DNA of 64,000 bases from assembly GCA_014281115.1 (NCBI GenBank), contig JACONQ010000013.1:796501-860500 (forward strand), in the 5' to 3' direction. A model generated the notes under the pieces. It worked only from the letters and a program-made list of their open reading frames with translations. It was not told the origin of the DNA and made no database searches. This document shows, in pieces, positions 22,338 to 36,000 of this stretch (position 1 is the stretch's first letter; every line of letters starts with the position of its first letter). Origin of the DNA: Laburnicola sp. R22_1 (taxonomy: Eukaryota; Ascomycota; Dothideomycetes; Pleosporales; Didymosphaeriaceae). A program made the translations under genes and the position numbers.

Positions 22338-25300
22338 TGTTAGATTTAATAGTAAAAAATACAATATAGTGTCTTAATAGATAATAATTATTGTGTTGTG
22401 TTCTTTTCTAACCGTGTTTAGCTAGTTCTAACTTCTTCGCTAGTGTGCTAAGCTAGGTAGTCCCTACTTAATTATATAGATCTAACCTTACTACTGCTTA
22501 TTCTATCTAATACACCCCCTTAGGTTGAAAACTCTTTAAGCTAGTACTTATGCAATTATAAGGTCTTTAAGTTGCTCTTAAATCTTCTTAAGAGGTATGG
22601 TATTCGTTACCTTCTTGGTCTCCACATTGACTAATTTAAGTTGTTAGAGGAAACCCTCCCACTTGCTCCCAGGGAGCACCTTTATAAGGCTGTTAGCGAT
22701 TATATCTACTAACTATATATACTCTACCTTAATTCTGCCCTTAGATACTTCTTGTTAGATCTAGTAGTTATGGATATCCACATAACAAAGCTTAGTTTGG
22801 AGGCAAGAAACCTCCTTAGTTACTAAGCGTATAGTTTGTTTATTATCGCACTAAATAGTAATAGTGCGCGTGTTTAGTTCGATCTGGAGTTTATAGAGTA
22901 ATCTTAAGACAAAGAGTGCTTCCTTAGCTACCTAAGAAAGAGCTAGTAGTTCGGCCTTAGTAGTTAATATTATTATAGTATCTTATTTGTTAGCCTTCTA
23001 GGTAATAAGTCTGCCAAAGAGCTTAATAGCGTAGCCTTGGGAGCTCTTGCGGTCTATTATATTATTAGTGAAGGATACGTCGCTTGTAATCTAAAGTCTA
23101 GTATTACCTCTAAGCTGTAGGGCTTGCTACTTTGTACTTTAAAGGTATAGGAGAACTTAGTCTACTGCGTCTTAGTAATTGGGCCCTGGGTTTAATAGAA
23201 ATTAAGCTAGTTATAAAGTTGCGAAGGCAATATCTAGCCTTATAGTAACTATAGCAAAGAGCAATAATCTAATCTTACGTTAAAATTTATTAATCTTAGT
23301 TAGCATTGCCAACTCCTTCCTTGCCCATAATTTAATTGCAGCCATAGGAGTGTTATGTTAAATGTCTATTCTGTCTACTAATTAGCTAATCTTATCTGAG
23401 TAGGCAGCCTATAACAGTTAAATCTTACGGTTTATTCGGTCCTATATAACTTCTATACTAAGGAACCATTAAAGGTTATTTTCTTTAGTAAAAGTATACT
23501 TATCTTATAAGCGCTTAATTGCTTGTTAAGCTTCTTCTTCTTTCTTCTTATAATACGCAAGTATAATGTCGTTAATATAGAAGAATATAATAACTCTATT
23601 CTTAATTAGGTAGTATAGCTTATAAGGCACTATCTGGAAGCCTAGTGCTTTAAGTATTATTGTAAATTCTTTCTGCCAAAGGAGTGGTAAAATACAAAGG
23701 CCGTATAGTGTCTTATTTACTTACAGTATTGTTCTAGGCTTTTAATAGCACTAAGGTATTCTTATATAAACCTCTTAATCTACTATTGCGTAGACAAACG
23801 CATTTGTTATATTGTATTACTTAAGCTCTATATTATAGTGAGCTGCTATTGCCATTATTATTCGAAATGACTAGCTAGCAAGCGTGGCTGCGTAAGTGTC
23901 TTGCGAGGTAATATTGCGTTATTAATCGCCTTAGACGACTAGTTGCGCCTTGCACTTTAGCAAGTAATAGTACTTATTAAGTTTATAGGTGTATACCTAC
24001 ATATAGTTAAGAATCTGTTGTCCTATTAGTTTAATCTTTTTTAATAGTATTTCTAACTATAATTTTATCTCTTAGTAGCTTGCGAGGTGCACTTATTTAG
24101 CCTCTTAGAATATCTTGCCCATTGGGTGATCCTTAAGCTTGGTCCGGCATATTAGCAAAGGTGGAAGTTGACTTTAATAGGGCTTTAAGCCTTTGGCGAG
24201 TATTCTTATTATCTTAGTCTTGTCTATAACTTCTCCTCTATATTTTCTAATATAGCTAGCTTAGGTTTCTGCTATAAAAGCTACTTCCTAAGGAATAGTT
24301 GTTAAGAACGCTTATTACATTAGACTTGTTTGGTCTCTAGCTGTTAACTATGCAAGTAACGCTATGGGTGGCGGTATTATTAGAGGAGTTGGGTAGCTAT
24401 CTCTAATCTTTCTTCCTTAATAGTAGCCTGGTAGATCTGCTTTGTCTTATTATTCTAATAAATCTATAGCGGCTTCATCCTTATAAAAGGAGTCTGTCTA
24501 TGGTTGTTGGGTAGGAGTTAGTAGCTTAATAGTTCTTACGTGCGTTGCTATTTCTTAAAGCGTGCTGTGCATAAGACTGTCTATAAGGTCCTTAACCCTC
24601 CTATCGAATACTAACTCTTTGTCGAAGACGACGTCTTAGGTGCTTATTACCTTGCTAAGCGACAGTATCCATATTTAGTAGATGTTTAATAATTAGTATC
24701 CAACTAGATAACTAATCCATGCCTTTAGATCAAGGCGTTGTAGGCGTGATTTGCCTTAGTAAGTATTATTAGTCATTGCAAATGCCTTACAGCTGTACGC
24801 CTTTAGATAGGCGAGATTGGGTTTTTATAGTAAAGTGACAATTCTATTACTAAACGCAACTTGTGTAAAGAATATCTTATATGGCGTTTTCTAGTGGTTC
24901 GCATAATTCGGTGTTTAATTATAAAGGTATACTACGGCTCTTATTACTTTAGGCCACAGTTCCTAGGATAGGTTAGTGTTAAGTTGTATTGCATGCAATT
25001 TCTCTTTATTTACACCTTCTAAGTGTTTAGCACCTCCATTTTAAGCTTGTGTATTTAGGGTAAAAGGCTTAACAGTAATTCCTTATAATACTAACTAGCG
25101 CTTAATTTCTAGTTTTATTATTGTAATCTCGTTGTCCGCTTTAATAACCTTGACTATAATGTTGTAATGGTTTTTAAGGAAAAGAAAGAAGTTTAATAGA
25201 ACTTTAATAACCGACTTTACTAGTTAATTGTCTTTAAAATAAAAATTCCATTATAGGCCTAAGTACCTATTAGTAATAAGCATCTGGCTCCTTTTGCCAG

Positions 25301-27198
25301 TGCTACTTTGCGCCTTATAGGCATAAAAGTTAATAGCTAGTCTTTCTTCTAGTTCTTTATTATTAATTCGCGGTGCTTGGCTAATTTGTCGCTAGATCTT
25401 TGCTTTTCCACAGGAGTCGTATTAAACTATTATAACTTTCTTAACTCGCACCCCTTTAGCTTGCTGTATAAGATATTTAATAGCTACTAGTCTAGAGTAT
25501 TCTAGTCTCTTATGCTATAATTTGGCTAAGGCTCTTTGTAGTGCTTCTTTTGTTTGTAATATATTCTTGCAGATATAATATAAAGTGGGTGGTAGTAGAT
25601 TATACTTAAGTACCCATTAACCGTGTATTTTGGATAGTTTTCTAATAACCTTATTGTCTAGTTCTTTTAGCGTAGTTGGGTCCGTTTGCGTATCCCACTA
25701 GATTCCTCTATTTCTTAGTAGTTAAAAGGAGACTAGGTTGTATAGGAGGTCTAAATAGATAGCCATATTATATAGAACTAATATAGTTGTTTTATATTAA
25801 CCTCTTAGTGTTAAGTTAATAGAGCTATAGCCTTTTATTTATATCTTTGTATTTCTAGCCCATATATAATTCCCGAACGTAGGTAGACGAAAGTTGTAGA
25901 TATAGTTAGGGTTGTTTGTAATATGGCAAGTTAATTCTAAATTAAGAATAAATAAGCGCTTTAGTAGGTAGTTAGACACTTCTGTTCCTATTAGCGCTAA
26001 TGTAAACGCAGCGTTAACGTTTAATATTCTCCGCCCCTCTAGTTAGTTCTTAGGGGACTTAAGAATCTTAGGTGTGGGCGTGTGCAATTATTTAATAATT
26101 GGTGTTTGTGATTAGGTTCTGCTTTGTCCGCGAATTAGCCCTTAGAAAGTTGCGTCGTTCTTACACTTAAAGTTAATAAGCTTATTTATAATCTTATTAG
26201 GTTTTTACTACTTAGGAGCTTTGTCTAGGTTAATATAATAGCAGTCCCTAATACTGTGGTGTTGTCTATAGGCAGGGCATTTTGCTCCTCCTATTATAGC
26301 TAGCTCTTAATCTAAAGGCCGCTTAAGCTTAATATCTTTCTTGTCAGCTGTACGTTAATTATGGGGTCTACCCTAGTTTTGGTTGGATGGCGCGCTTTCG
26401 GCATAAGAGGCGTCCCTGTCATTGCCCTAGGTAGTTGCACTATCTTTAGCGAGAAATAATGCATTATTAGTTATAAAAGCTGCTTTATACTTTCCTAATC
26501 TAAGGGGATAGTTTGTTATTATGTGTTCTTAGAAGCGTTTTATTATCTTCTTCTAGCTTATGCTAGTTGCAAATCGACTATTATCTTAAAAGTTTATAGA
26601 CTATATGGGAGCAACTTTATTTATAGCTACTAGGAAGTCTTTTATAATTACATTTAATTGTAATAGCTCGGCGACTTAATATGTCTCTGCCTTAGTGGCT
26701 GCTTAGTCGTACTCTACTAGCCATATGTCCCATTGCGACGCGCTCCTTATTGGCCTTAGTAAGGCAAGATATCGCTCGCGAGCTTGTTCTTGCTCAATTT
26801 GTTCGTTAACTCTAACTGTTAGTTATAGGTCTATAATCCATTGTCGCAGTGGCTTCTCTAGTAGGCAGCATGTGCGCAACAGGTGTGGGGATATAGTTAA
26901 TTAGATAAATGCCACAATGTGTTAGAGGCTTGCTTATTCCTTCTTAAAGTCGTGCCGGTTATTCTTGTATTGTTCGATAAGAATCTTATAATATTCAAGG
27001 TCTTCCTTAAACGCCTTCTATCTAGTTGCTAACAGCGCGGTTAGTCTTATTAGAATTTCGACGTTCGCGGCTAGTGTGTAATTAGCGACTACTAGAGCTC
27101 TAACAACTGCTAGTCTTAATATTAGCAGGACTGTTAACTTTGGATTAACCTTATCCTAGATATTGTAGACAACACATCTTGCCTACAGCTACGTTATC

Positions 27199-30100
27199 TA
27201 TAAGAGATAAGTAGGGTAGCAATTAGTAATAAGAGACTGAGTTAATTATAACAAGCTAAACAGAGAAACTGCTTAAGTAGCAAAATCGTGATTAGCAACT
27301 AGTCTATATTAGGTTAGTAGTATTATGTGATATTATACTCCACACTAACACACCTTCTATAGCATAAAGGTAGCGGAGTGCTGTAAAGTATAACAAAGCA
27401 AAATAAGTGAACAGAGGGCCTTAGGGCACCTCCCTAGGAAGAACTCTATTAGGTAACAATAGATGTAACAAACTTATCCTCTAAACTAATAACTTATTAG
27501 CAGATATTAGTTATTCCCAATTGCTGTAAGAATCGCTTGTGCTTGCTACTATTAGAGAGAGACTTTATTAATCTATTAGCGGGCATATTAGTAGTTCCTA
27601 TCCAGGTAATATTAATATTCCCGGCTTTAACTTGCTTGCGGATCCACATCTAATGTACTTTAATATGTCTAAGCTTCGTGTTAAGCTTTTCTTCGTCCTT
27701 ATTAGCGATAGAGACTATTTGCTAGTTATTATAGTACAACGTAGGTCAAACCTTTAGATTAAACCCAATAGCTTTAAAGGTGTTCATCCACTAGGATAAC
27801 TTAGTGCCAGTAGTTAACAGGGCAAACAGTTCGGCCTTAGTAGTTAATTTGGTAACAGATCTTATGATTTTTGCCTTCTGATTAATGACTATACCGTAGA
27901 GCTTAAACACATAGGCGAATAAGCTTTAAGCAGTATTAGAATTGTTAGCAAACGCGGCATTAGAGGCACTAAAGAATAACAACTCCTTAGCTTCCTTATT
28001 GTTAATTTAACTAATATAGTTGGCGTTCTTAGAGCGTGCTATTATTATTGCTCTAATTGCCCAGAATTGGAAGTTGTATAAGTATTACCATACAGACTTA
28101 ACAGTAGCAAGATGCTTTTGGCTTAAATTATTTAGATGGCGGGCAAGTATTAAGTGCGCTTTTGCCACATTAGGCCGGGTGAAATATAAGATAAAGCCAA
28201 GGCATCTAACTAGGATCTAATATAGGCGGGTGCGCTCCGCGTTAGGTTTATCTATACTTGGGGGGAGATAAGACTCGCGCAGAGGAACCTTAGGGTGTCG
28301 GCTACCCTGAAGGAAATTGTGGTCGTGGCAGACTTTTGCGATATAGGAGTCTTGAATTATCTAGACCTTGCCTTTCGCATAGTCTCTAATAATGCGTATC
28401 CCTAGGAACCAGCGTAGTTCTCCTAAGCTTTATGTCTTATATTGTTTCGTAAACTTGCGTTAAAACTATTAATAATATTATTAATCGCCTTTGCGGAAAA
28501 GGACAACAATACTATCTACGTAATAGAATAGTATTAGCTTGCTATTAGTAAATAGGCAAGGGATACCCTTAACTTAAGTGAAGCCTATATTAACAAGGGT
28601 CTTCTTTAGGTGTTTGTGCCACAGCGCTGGGGCATCCTTAAGCCTATATAGTGCTTGGCGTAGTCGCATCATATTGCCTAGTCTGTCTTAGAACCCATCT
28701 GGAGTCTAGACGTAACAGAGTTAGGCTAGGTACGTGTTGAGAAAAGCATTCTTAATGTTGTACTAGTAGGCAAGGAGTCCAAAGGCGCACATAATAGCAA
28801 TAAGGAAGCGGAGCGTTCGAGCTGCAAGGGTAGCTGCGTAGGTATCATCCTAAGTTGTCTGCAAATCTCCTCTCACAACTAGTTAAGCTTTGTAGCTAGT
28901 TAAGTAGCTATTAGCATCGAACTTGTACGTGAAAACCCACATTAGCGGCAGGGTCTTAGCATCTGGGTGCTCCTTTACATTATCTTTTACCTTCTTAAAT
29001 ACACCTTTGTAAAGCTGCTCCTTAATCTTCTTGTCTGTAGCAGCAAACTACTTATTAGTATTAGGGCGGGATTTGACCTCAGCCCAGTTCTTTGGTGGCG
29101 GCGGCAGTTAATTATGGTGAACCTTTAACTCTTTATTTGGGGGCAGTTGCACGATTGCCATAGCAAACGTTTGCTAGTACAGAGAAGCGTGCGTACTAAA
29201 ATGGTCCCTAGGCGTATCGTCTCCTCTACTACCTCCCCAACAACAGGACCCTAGAACGATATTGTCTGCAGCAATATTAGGGTTTGTCCGTCTTAGAGCG
29301 TTATTCTAATAGCGGTTTGGCGCAGTATCTCTAGAAGCAATCTCTCTCTAGCCTTTTAGTTAAGAATAATTATAAGTGCTAGGTACTAGTGTCTCTTAGG
29401 GTGTGAGTAATCCTTTATAGGCCTCCTGTTAAATCTGCTCTTCGATATTATCTGGCCTAGTAGCCTCTTCTTCTTAATTCTTAACATCATCCTTAACTAT
29501 ATATTAACGATGTGTTATATGACAATGGATCTGCTCAATAACGAAATCTTCCTCCTTGTCTAATGAATCGATATTAAGGACTCTAACTACGCGTCGTATC
29601 TCCTCTATTATAGGCTTAAGTTGTAGAGCTGAGTAGCGTTAGTCTTGTATAAAGACAACATTACGTGTTCAAACAACACTATTAGCCCCAGAAACCCATA
29701 TATAAAAGATATTCGTTTCTTTATATTTAACTAGCTATTTAGTAATTAACCTTAACTTAAGCTTGTTACCTTTGGCCACCTTAGTATTACGGAATAGGGC
29801 TTTGGCACTAATAACGTCTATATATGCAAGAGACGGCTTCACCTTGCGTACATATTTGTAGGGCGTCTTCTAGTTAAGAACCTCTATTAGTAATTAATTA
29901 AGGATATAAATAGCTGTTAGGCATAACTTGTTAGCTAGTTCCTTAGGCAAATTTGCTTTAATCCGCAAAGCTCTTGCCGCAGTAATAATAAGGTTACTAG
30001 CCTTCTTAGGCAGGCTAGTTATCTCTTCTACACTAACAGCACGTTGCTTAGCTGTAATACTTAGGTCTTAAAAGACCTCCTAGAGATTAGCATAACCCTT

Positions 30101-32461
30101 TTTGTTGTTACAGCGAACATATATAACAATTGCATTAAACTAAGTCTATATAAGCGCTAGTATCTATTAAACTAAGCGCGTTAGAGTCTCCTTCTTCTTA
30201 TTATAAAGAGTCTTCCCTAAATAGTATCTGCTATGTTAACACACAGCGTGTAAGAGCCACTTGTCCCTATTATAGCAAGCTTCACCCGTCTTCCTAAGTT
30301 GTATAAGGTTAATGCTAATACGTTTAAATGGGCGTGTCGCAGGCTTGTGTTAAGGGCGTTAACTAATAATATTAGAAAGCTTAGAGTTAATGCACTTTTT
30401 ACATCCCCTTTATTATGGAGCTTGGGGGCCAGTAATAAGCTTAATATTATCCACTGCCTACTCTAGGTGTTTAACCGCGCGTTGTCCTGTATAAGCTAGC
30501 ATCTAATAAGCTTCTATAGGGGTGACTTGTAGAGGCTTGCGCTCTATACGGCTTGGCTTGGCTAACTTTAATTAAATCGCGAATGTGTACAACTCTAATG
30601 CGTTCGGACGTGTTGCCTTATTAGAGTCTATAACCTAATAGCCACCCTACTTATTAAGTGTGCAGAATATGTCTATTAAAGCGCTCCTTAGATAGAGACA
30701 GCTATATCCCAAGTCAAACTTAATACTAACTAATTAACAGCGTAAGAGTGACACTACTAATGTAAAGAACATAGGAATAAGTGCTACCTATGTTATAGTC
30801 ACTTAATATTCGCTAGTTAGAGTATTAACAAACAGCTTAACATTTCCCTACTTATATATCTGCAGGGCTTGCGTGCTGGCTAGTAGGATATTATCTAAGT
30901 GTCTATTTCGGATCTTCTCCCAAGTCTTTGGCCAATGGTTTGTAACATGTAGATTAGAGCCAGGATCTAGTATCCACTTGTTAATTAATAGTGGTGGAGG
31001 CTATTAAACAGCAGCTGTACTAAGTGGAGTAATAACCTAAGCTGCGTTCTGGCTGCCTTGCCAGTGCATAACTGCTCCTATTAAGTTTTGAGTATTTAAT
31101 AGAGGGTGACTAGTGTCTATTAAGAAATTATTCTTGTTAGCAGCAGCTGCCTTTTTACTAGCTTTCTTCTTAGCTCTAAACAGAGCTGCGCTTAAAGGGT
31201 TACCTTTGCCTAGTTTCCTAACTTTGTTAAACTTGGCTAAGACAGCTAGGTTAGGCCTCCATCTAGTAGGTTGGAGAGAAGGCACTATATAGGAGCACTG
31301 TTTAAATAGGTGCTGTTCCCCGCAAATGCACGTGACTGTACGTTTCTGGGTGTTGCTATTAGTGTTTAGACTAGGGCGTCCTAAAATGGCGTATGTTCTA
31401 AGTGCTAACGCTATAGGGTTCAAGGTGCGTTGGAACTATTAATAGTTCTCTACTAGTGCAACAGGATCTATATATAGGGTTCTGTTTATCTTGGCTCGCG
31501 TAATCTTCTAAATTTCGTGCGTAATAAAGGACTTATTAATTCTCCTAATTACTTAAAGAAAGTCCTGCTGTGCTTAATAGTTCTGGACTTTAGGTAGTTT
31601 TAGTTTAATTATGTCGCAAAGGATAGTAATGTAGCTCTTATACTAAGCATCCATCTTTTGTTATTGTGGAACCTTTTTAATCTTGTTGTACTGCTCGAGC
31701 AACTTATACTTATGTTCTACTACTAATATATAGAATATCTTCTTAAGTTATATAAGTTATTTATAGGGTGTTTTAGCATCCTTAATAATTAGGATATGCC
31801 TGCTAGCGATTGTTCTTGTAATCTCCCATATTAGGTTGTTAAGAGCATTCTTCTTCTTCTGCTAGGCTGCCAGCTTTGTTGCGTAGAACCCATACCAGAA
31901 GGTATAGTCCTCTTGTTTAGATTTCGTAAGTTTGTCTGGTTTAATATTATTATCGCCCTAGATAATACTTAAAGCTTTATTAGGTGTGTTATCCTTTTTA
32001 AATAAGCGTAGTAGTCGCTCCTTAGGTTTCTTATTATAGATTTTCTTAACAGTGTCTACTATCAAATCTGGGTTATAATAGTCCCAGATCTTATATGCCT
32101 TAGCGGTCCTCTTTCGTAGAAAGATCCACTTCGACTAATTGCTTAGCTTGTTAAGGATAATTATCTCCTTAACAATTAGCTTGTCCTCTTTATTGCTTAT
32201 TGTGGCAAACTAGAGCTCGTTAAGTTAATCTCTGTTGTGGAAAGCGCGTGTGTAGTAAGTAGGTAGAGTGTAAACTATAGTTGAATTAAGCGTAGGCCAG
32301 GCTTATAACTATAAGGGATAAGTAGAGTAGCAATTAGGAATAAGAGACTAAGTTAATTGTAATAAGCTAAATAGAGAAACTACTTAAGTAGCAGAATCGT
32401 GATTAGCAACTAGTCTATATTAGGTTGGTGGTATTATATAATATCGTACTCTACACTAATA
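27199..32461 (-). mobile_element. Ty1/copia family B, copy B1, inserted in A2
   Basis: 5263 bp, LTRs of 152 bp (27199-27350 and 32310-32461), TSD TTATC (27194-27198, 32462-32466). Minus orientation: gag near 31.0-32.2 kb, protease near 30.9 kb (WILDPGSNLHV), RT near 28.5 kb (FYYVDS, an altered YVDD). Many transition-type stops. Family B is clearly distinct from A, C and D in LTR and in gag. Confidence 0.9.
31037..31423 (-). pseudogene. gag: Gag relic of B1 with zinc knuckle
   Basis: A 128-residue stretch of B1 gag still open by chance. It includes CICGEQHLFKQC, a CxC..H..C nucleic-acid-binding knuckle, and the basic run FRAKKKASKK. It ends at TAG just before the protease region; homology continues beyond both ends through stops. 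Confidence 0.75.
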
Positions 32462-32736
32462 TTATCCATCCTATATAGTTAGTATAATTCCTTAGCGTTA
32501 CTATGGGATCGCGGTATAGTTATTGCGCTATTTTGTATTAGTTAAGGTAGTAAGACTCTTAATTGTTAGATTTAATAATTAAATGCGATGTAGCGTCTTA
32601 ATGGATAATAATAATTATATTGTGTTTTATTCCAACCGTATTTAGCTAGTTCTAACTTCTTTGCTAGTGTGCTAAGCCAGGTGGTCCCTGCTCGATTGTA
32701 CAGATCCAACCTCACTACAGCTCGTTCTATCTAACA

Positions 32737-33069
32737 ATTTTACGCTACTAAAGCTAAAGTACTCCTAGTGTGTATAGGACTTAGCGCGCTAACGCGTCTT
32801 TTATATTAATAAAGAGGGCTTTCTACTAGCCTTTTGCAATGCGTTTTTTAATATATTTATACTAGAAAACTATAAGAAAGCCTTTAAGGCCTCTAGACTT
32901 ATTTCTTTAAATACGTTAGTAGTAGTAGATTGCCTTAATATGTGTATTCACACTCTACCTTAGGGTACCCTACTAAATACACTATAGTAAGCCAGAACCC
33001 TAAGTAATACCCTTAAGTTTAGATCCTAGTTAAAGCTCGTACGCGACTTTTTTATTTAGTCTCTACCTA
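32737..33069 (+). pseudogene. Duplicated third fragment of F transposase
   Basis: A second copy of 22005-22337, equal in length (333 bp) and differing by scattered transitions. It starts with ATTTT and ends with ACCTA exactly like the first. Its position between A2 and A3 is explained by unequal crossing-over between two family A copies, not by a second F element. Confidence 0.9.
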
Positions 33070-36000
33070 TATTAGATTTAATAGTAAAAAATGCAATATA
33101 GTGTTCTAATAAATAATAATTATTGTGTTGTGTTCTTTTCTAATCGTGTTTAGCTAGTTCTAACTTCTTCGCTAGTGTGCTACGCTAGGTAGTCCCTGCT
33201 TAATTGTATAGATCTAACCTTACTACTACTTATTCTATCTAACACACCCCCTTAGGTTGGAAACTCTTTAAGCTAGTACTTATGCGATTGTAAGGTCTTT
33301 AAGTTGCTCTTAAATCTTCTTAAGAGGTACGGTATTTGTTACCTCCTTAGTCTCCACATTAACTAATCTAAGTTATTAGAGAAAACTCTCCTACTTACTC
33401 CTAGGGAGCACTTTTATAAGGCTGTTGGCGATTATATCTGCTAACTATATATACTCTACCTCGATCCTGCCCTTAGATACTTTTTATCGGATCTAGTAGT
33501 TATGAATGTCCATATAACAAAGCTTGGTTTGGAGGTGGGAAACCTCCTTAGTTACTAAGCGTATAGTTTGTTTATTGTCGCACTAAATAGTAATAGTGCG
33601 CGCGTCTAGTTCGATCTAGAGTTCGCAAAGTAATCTTAAGACAAAGAGTGCTTCCTTAGCTACCTAAGAAAGAGCTAGCAGTTTGGCCTTAGTAGTTAAT
33701 ATTATTATAGTATCTTGTTTGTTAGCCTTCTAGGCGATAAGTCTACTAAAGAGCTTAATAGCGTAGCCTTAGAAGCTCTTGCAGTCTATTATATTATTAG
33801 CAAAGGATATATTGCTTGCAATCTAAAGTCTAGTATTACTTCTAAGCTATAGGGCTTGCTGCTTTGTGCTTTAAAGGTATAGAAAAACTTAGTCTACTGC
33901 GTCTTAGTAATTAGGCCCTAGGTTTGACAGAAATTAAGCTAGTTGTAAAGTTGCGAAGGTAATATTTGGCCTTATAGTAACTATAGCAAAGAGTAATAAT
34001 CTAATCTTATATTAAAATTTGTTAATCTTAGTTAGCATTGCTAACCCCTTTCTTGGCTATAATTCGATTGCAGCCATAGGAGTATTATGTTAAATATCTG
34101 TTCTGTCTGCTAATTGGCTAATCTTATCTAAGTAGGCAGCCTGTGATAGTTAAATCTTGCAGTTTGTTTGGTCCCGTACAACTTCTATACTAAGGAACCA
34201 TTAGAGGTCGTTTCCTCTAGTAAAAGTATACTTGTCTTATAAGCGCTTAATTGCTTATTAAGCTTCTTCTTCTTTCTCCTTATAATACGCGAGTATAATG
34301 TTGTTAACATAGAAGAATACAATAACTCTATTTTTAATTAGGCAGCACAGCTTATAAGGCACTATCTAAAAGCCTAGTGCTTTAAGCGTTATTGTAAATT
34401 CTTTCTACTAGAGGAGTAGTAAAATGCGAAGGCTGTATAGTGCCTTATTTACTTATAGTATTATTTTAGGCTTTTAATAGCCCTAAGGCATTCTTATATA
34501 AACCTCTTAATCTACTATTACGTGGACGAATATATTTATTACGTTATATTGCTTAAGCTTTATATTATAGTAAGCTACTATTGCCATTATTATTCGAAAT
34601 AACTAGCTAGTAAGCGTGGCTGTGTAAGTGTCTTATAAGGTAATATTACGTTGTTAATTGCCTTGGACAACTAGTCGCGCCTTGCACTTTAGTAAGCAAT
34701 AGTGCTTATTAAGTTTATAGGTGTATATCTATATATAGTTAAGAATCTATTGTCCTATTAGTTTAATCTTCTTTAATAGTATTTCTAACTATAATTTTAT
34801 CTCTTAGTGGCTTGTAAGGTGCACTTGTTTAGCCTCTTAGAATATCTTGCCCATTAGGTGATCCTTAAGCTTGGTTTGGCACGTTGGCAGAGGTGGAAGT
34901 TGACTTTAATAGGGCTTTAAGCCTTTGGCAAGCATTCTTATTATCTTAGTCTTGTCTATAACTTCTTCTCTGTATTTTCTAACACAGCTAGCTTGGGTTC
35001 CCGCTATAAAAGCTGCTGCCTAGGGGATAGTTGTTAAGGACGCTTATTGCGTTAGACTTATTTAGTCTTTAGCCATTAACTGTGCAAGTAACGCTATAGG
35101 TGGCGGTGTTATTAGAGGAGTTGGGTAGCTATCTCTAATCTTCCTTCCTTAATAGTAGCCTAGTGGATCTGCTTCGTCTTATTATTCTAACGAATCTATA
35201 GCGGCTTTATTCTTATAAAAGGAGTCTGTCTATAGTTGTTAGGTAGGAGTTAGTAGCTTAATAGTTCTTACATACGTTGCTATTTCTTAAAGCGTGCTGT
35301 ATATAAGACTGTCTATAAGGTCCTTAACCCTTCTATCGAATACTAACTCTTTGTTAAAGACAACGTCTTAGGTGCTTATTACCTTGCTAAGCGATAGTAT
35401 CTATATTTAGTAGATGTTTAATAATTAGTATCTAACTAGATAACTAATTTATGCCTTTGGATTAAGGCGTTATAGGCGTGATTTGCCTTAGTGAGTATTA
35501 TTAGTCATTGCAAATGCCTTATAGCCATACGCCTTTAGATAGGCGAGGTTGGGTTTTCGTAGTGAAGTGACAATCCCATTACTAAACGCGACTTATGTAA
35601 AGAATATCTTATATAGCGTTTTCTAGTGGTTCGTATAATTCGGTGTTCGATTATAGAGGTATACTGCGGCTCTTATTACTTTAGGCCACAGTTCCCAGAA
35701 TAGATTGGCGTTAAGTTGCATTGCACGCGATTTCTCTTTGTTTACACCCCCTAAGCGTTTAGCACCTCTATTTTAAGCTTGTGTATCTGGGGCAGAAGAC
35801 TTAATAGTAATTCCTTGTGATGCTAACTAGCGCTTAATTCCCGGTTTTACTATTATAATCTCGTTGTCCGCTTTAATAACCTTAACCGTAATATTGTAAT
35901 GGTTTTTAAAGAAAAGAAAGAAGTTTAATAGAACTTAAATAACCGACTTTGCTAGTCAATTGTCTTTAAAATAAAAGTCCTATTATAGGCCTAAGTACCT

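Larger units (their letters stand above)
22338..32736 (-). mobile_element. Ty1/copia family A, copy A2 (recombinant), holding B1
   Basis: Family A element on the minus strand, 5131 bp after removing B1 and its TSD. Left LTR 22338-22512 is 175 bp (beta type) next to ACCTA; right LTR 32564-32736 is 173 bp (alpha type) next to ATTTT. LTRs of one insertion should match and flanks should be equal. Here the left end equals A3 and the right end equals A1, so A2 is a crossover product. Heavily RIP-mutated; the internal region is interrupted at 27198 by B1. Confidence 0.9.

Noticed and set aside
28020..28220. Plus-strand ORF within B1
   Set aside because: Antisense to the RNase H/RT part of B1; no own similarity.
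22338..32736. A2 as an independent copia insertion
   Set aside because: Unequal flanking duplications (ACCTA/ATTTT), unequal LTR types and the duplicated F fragment fit crossover, not insertion.
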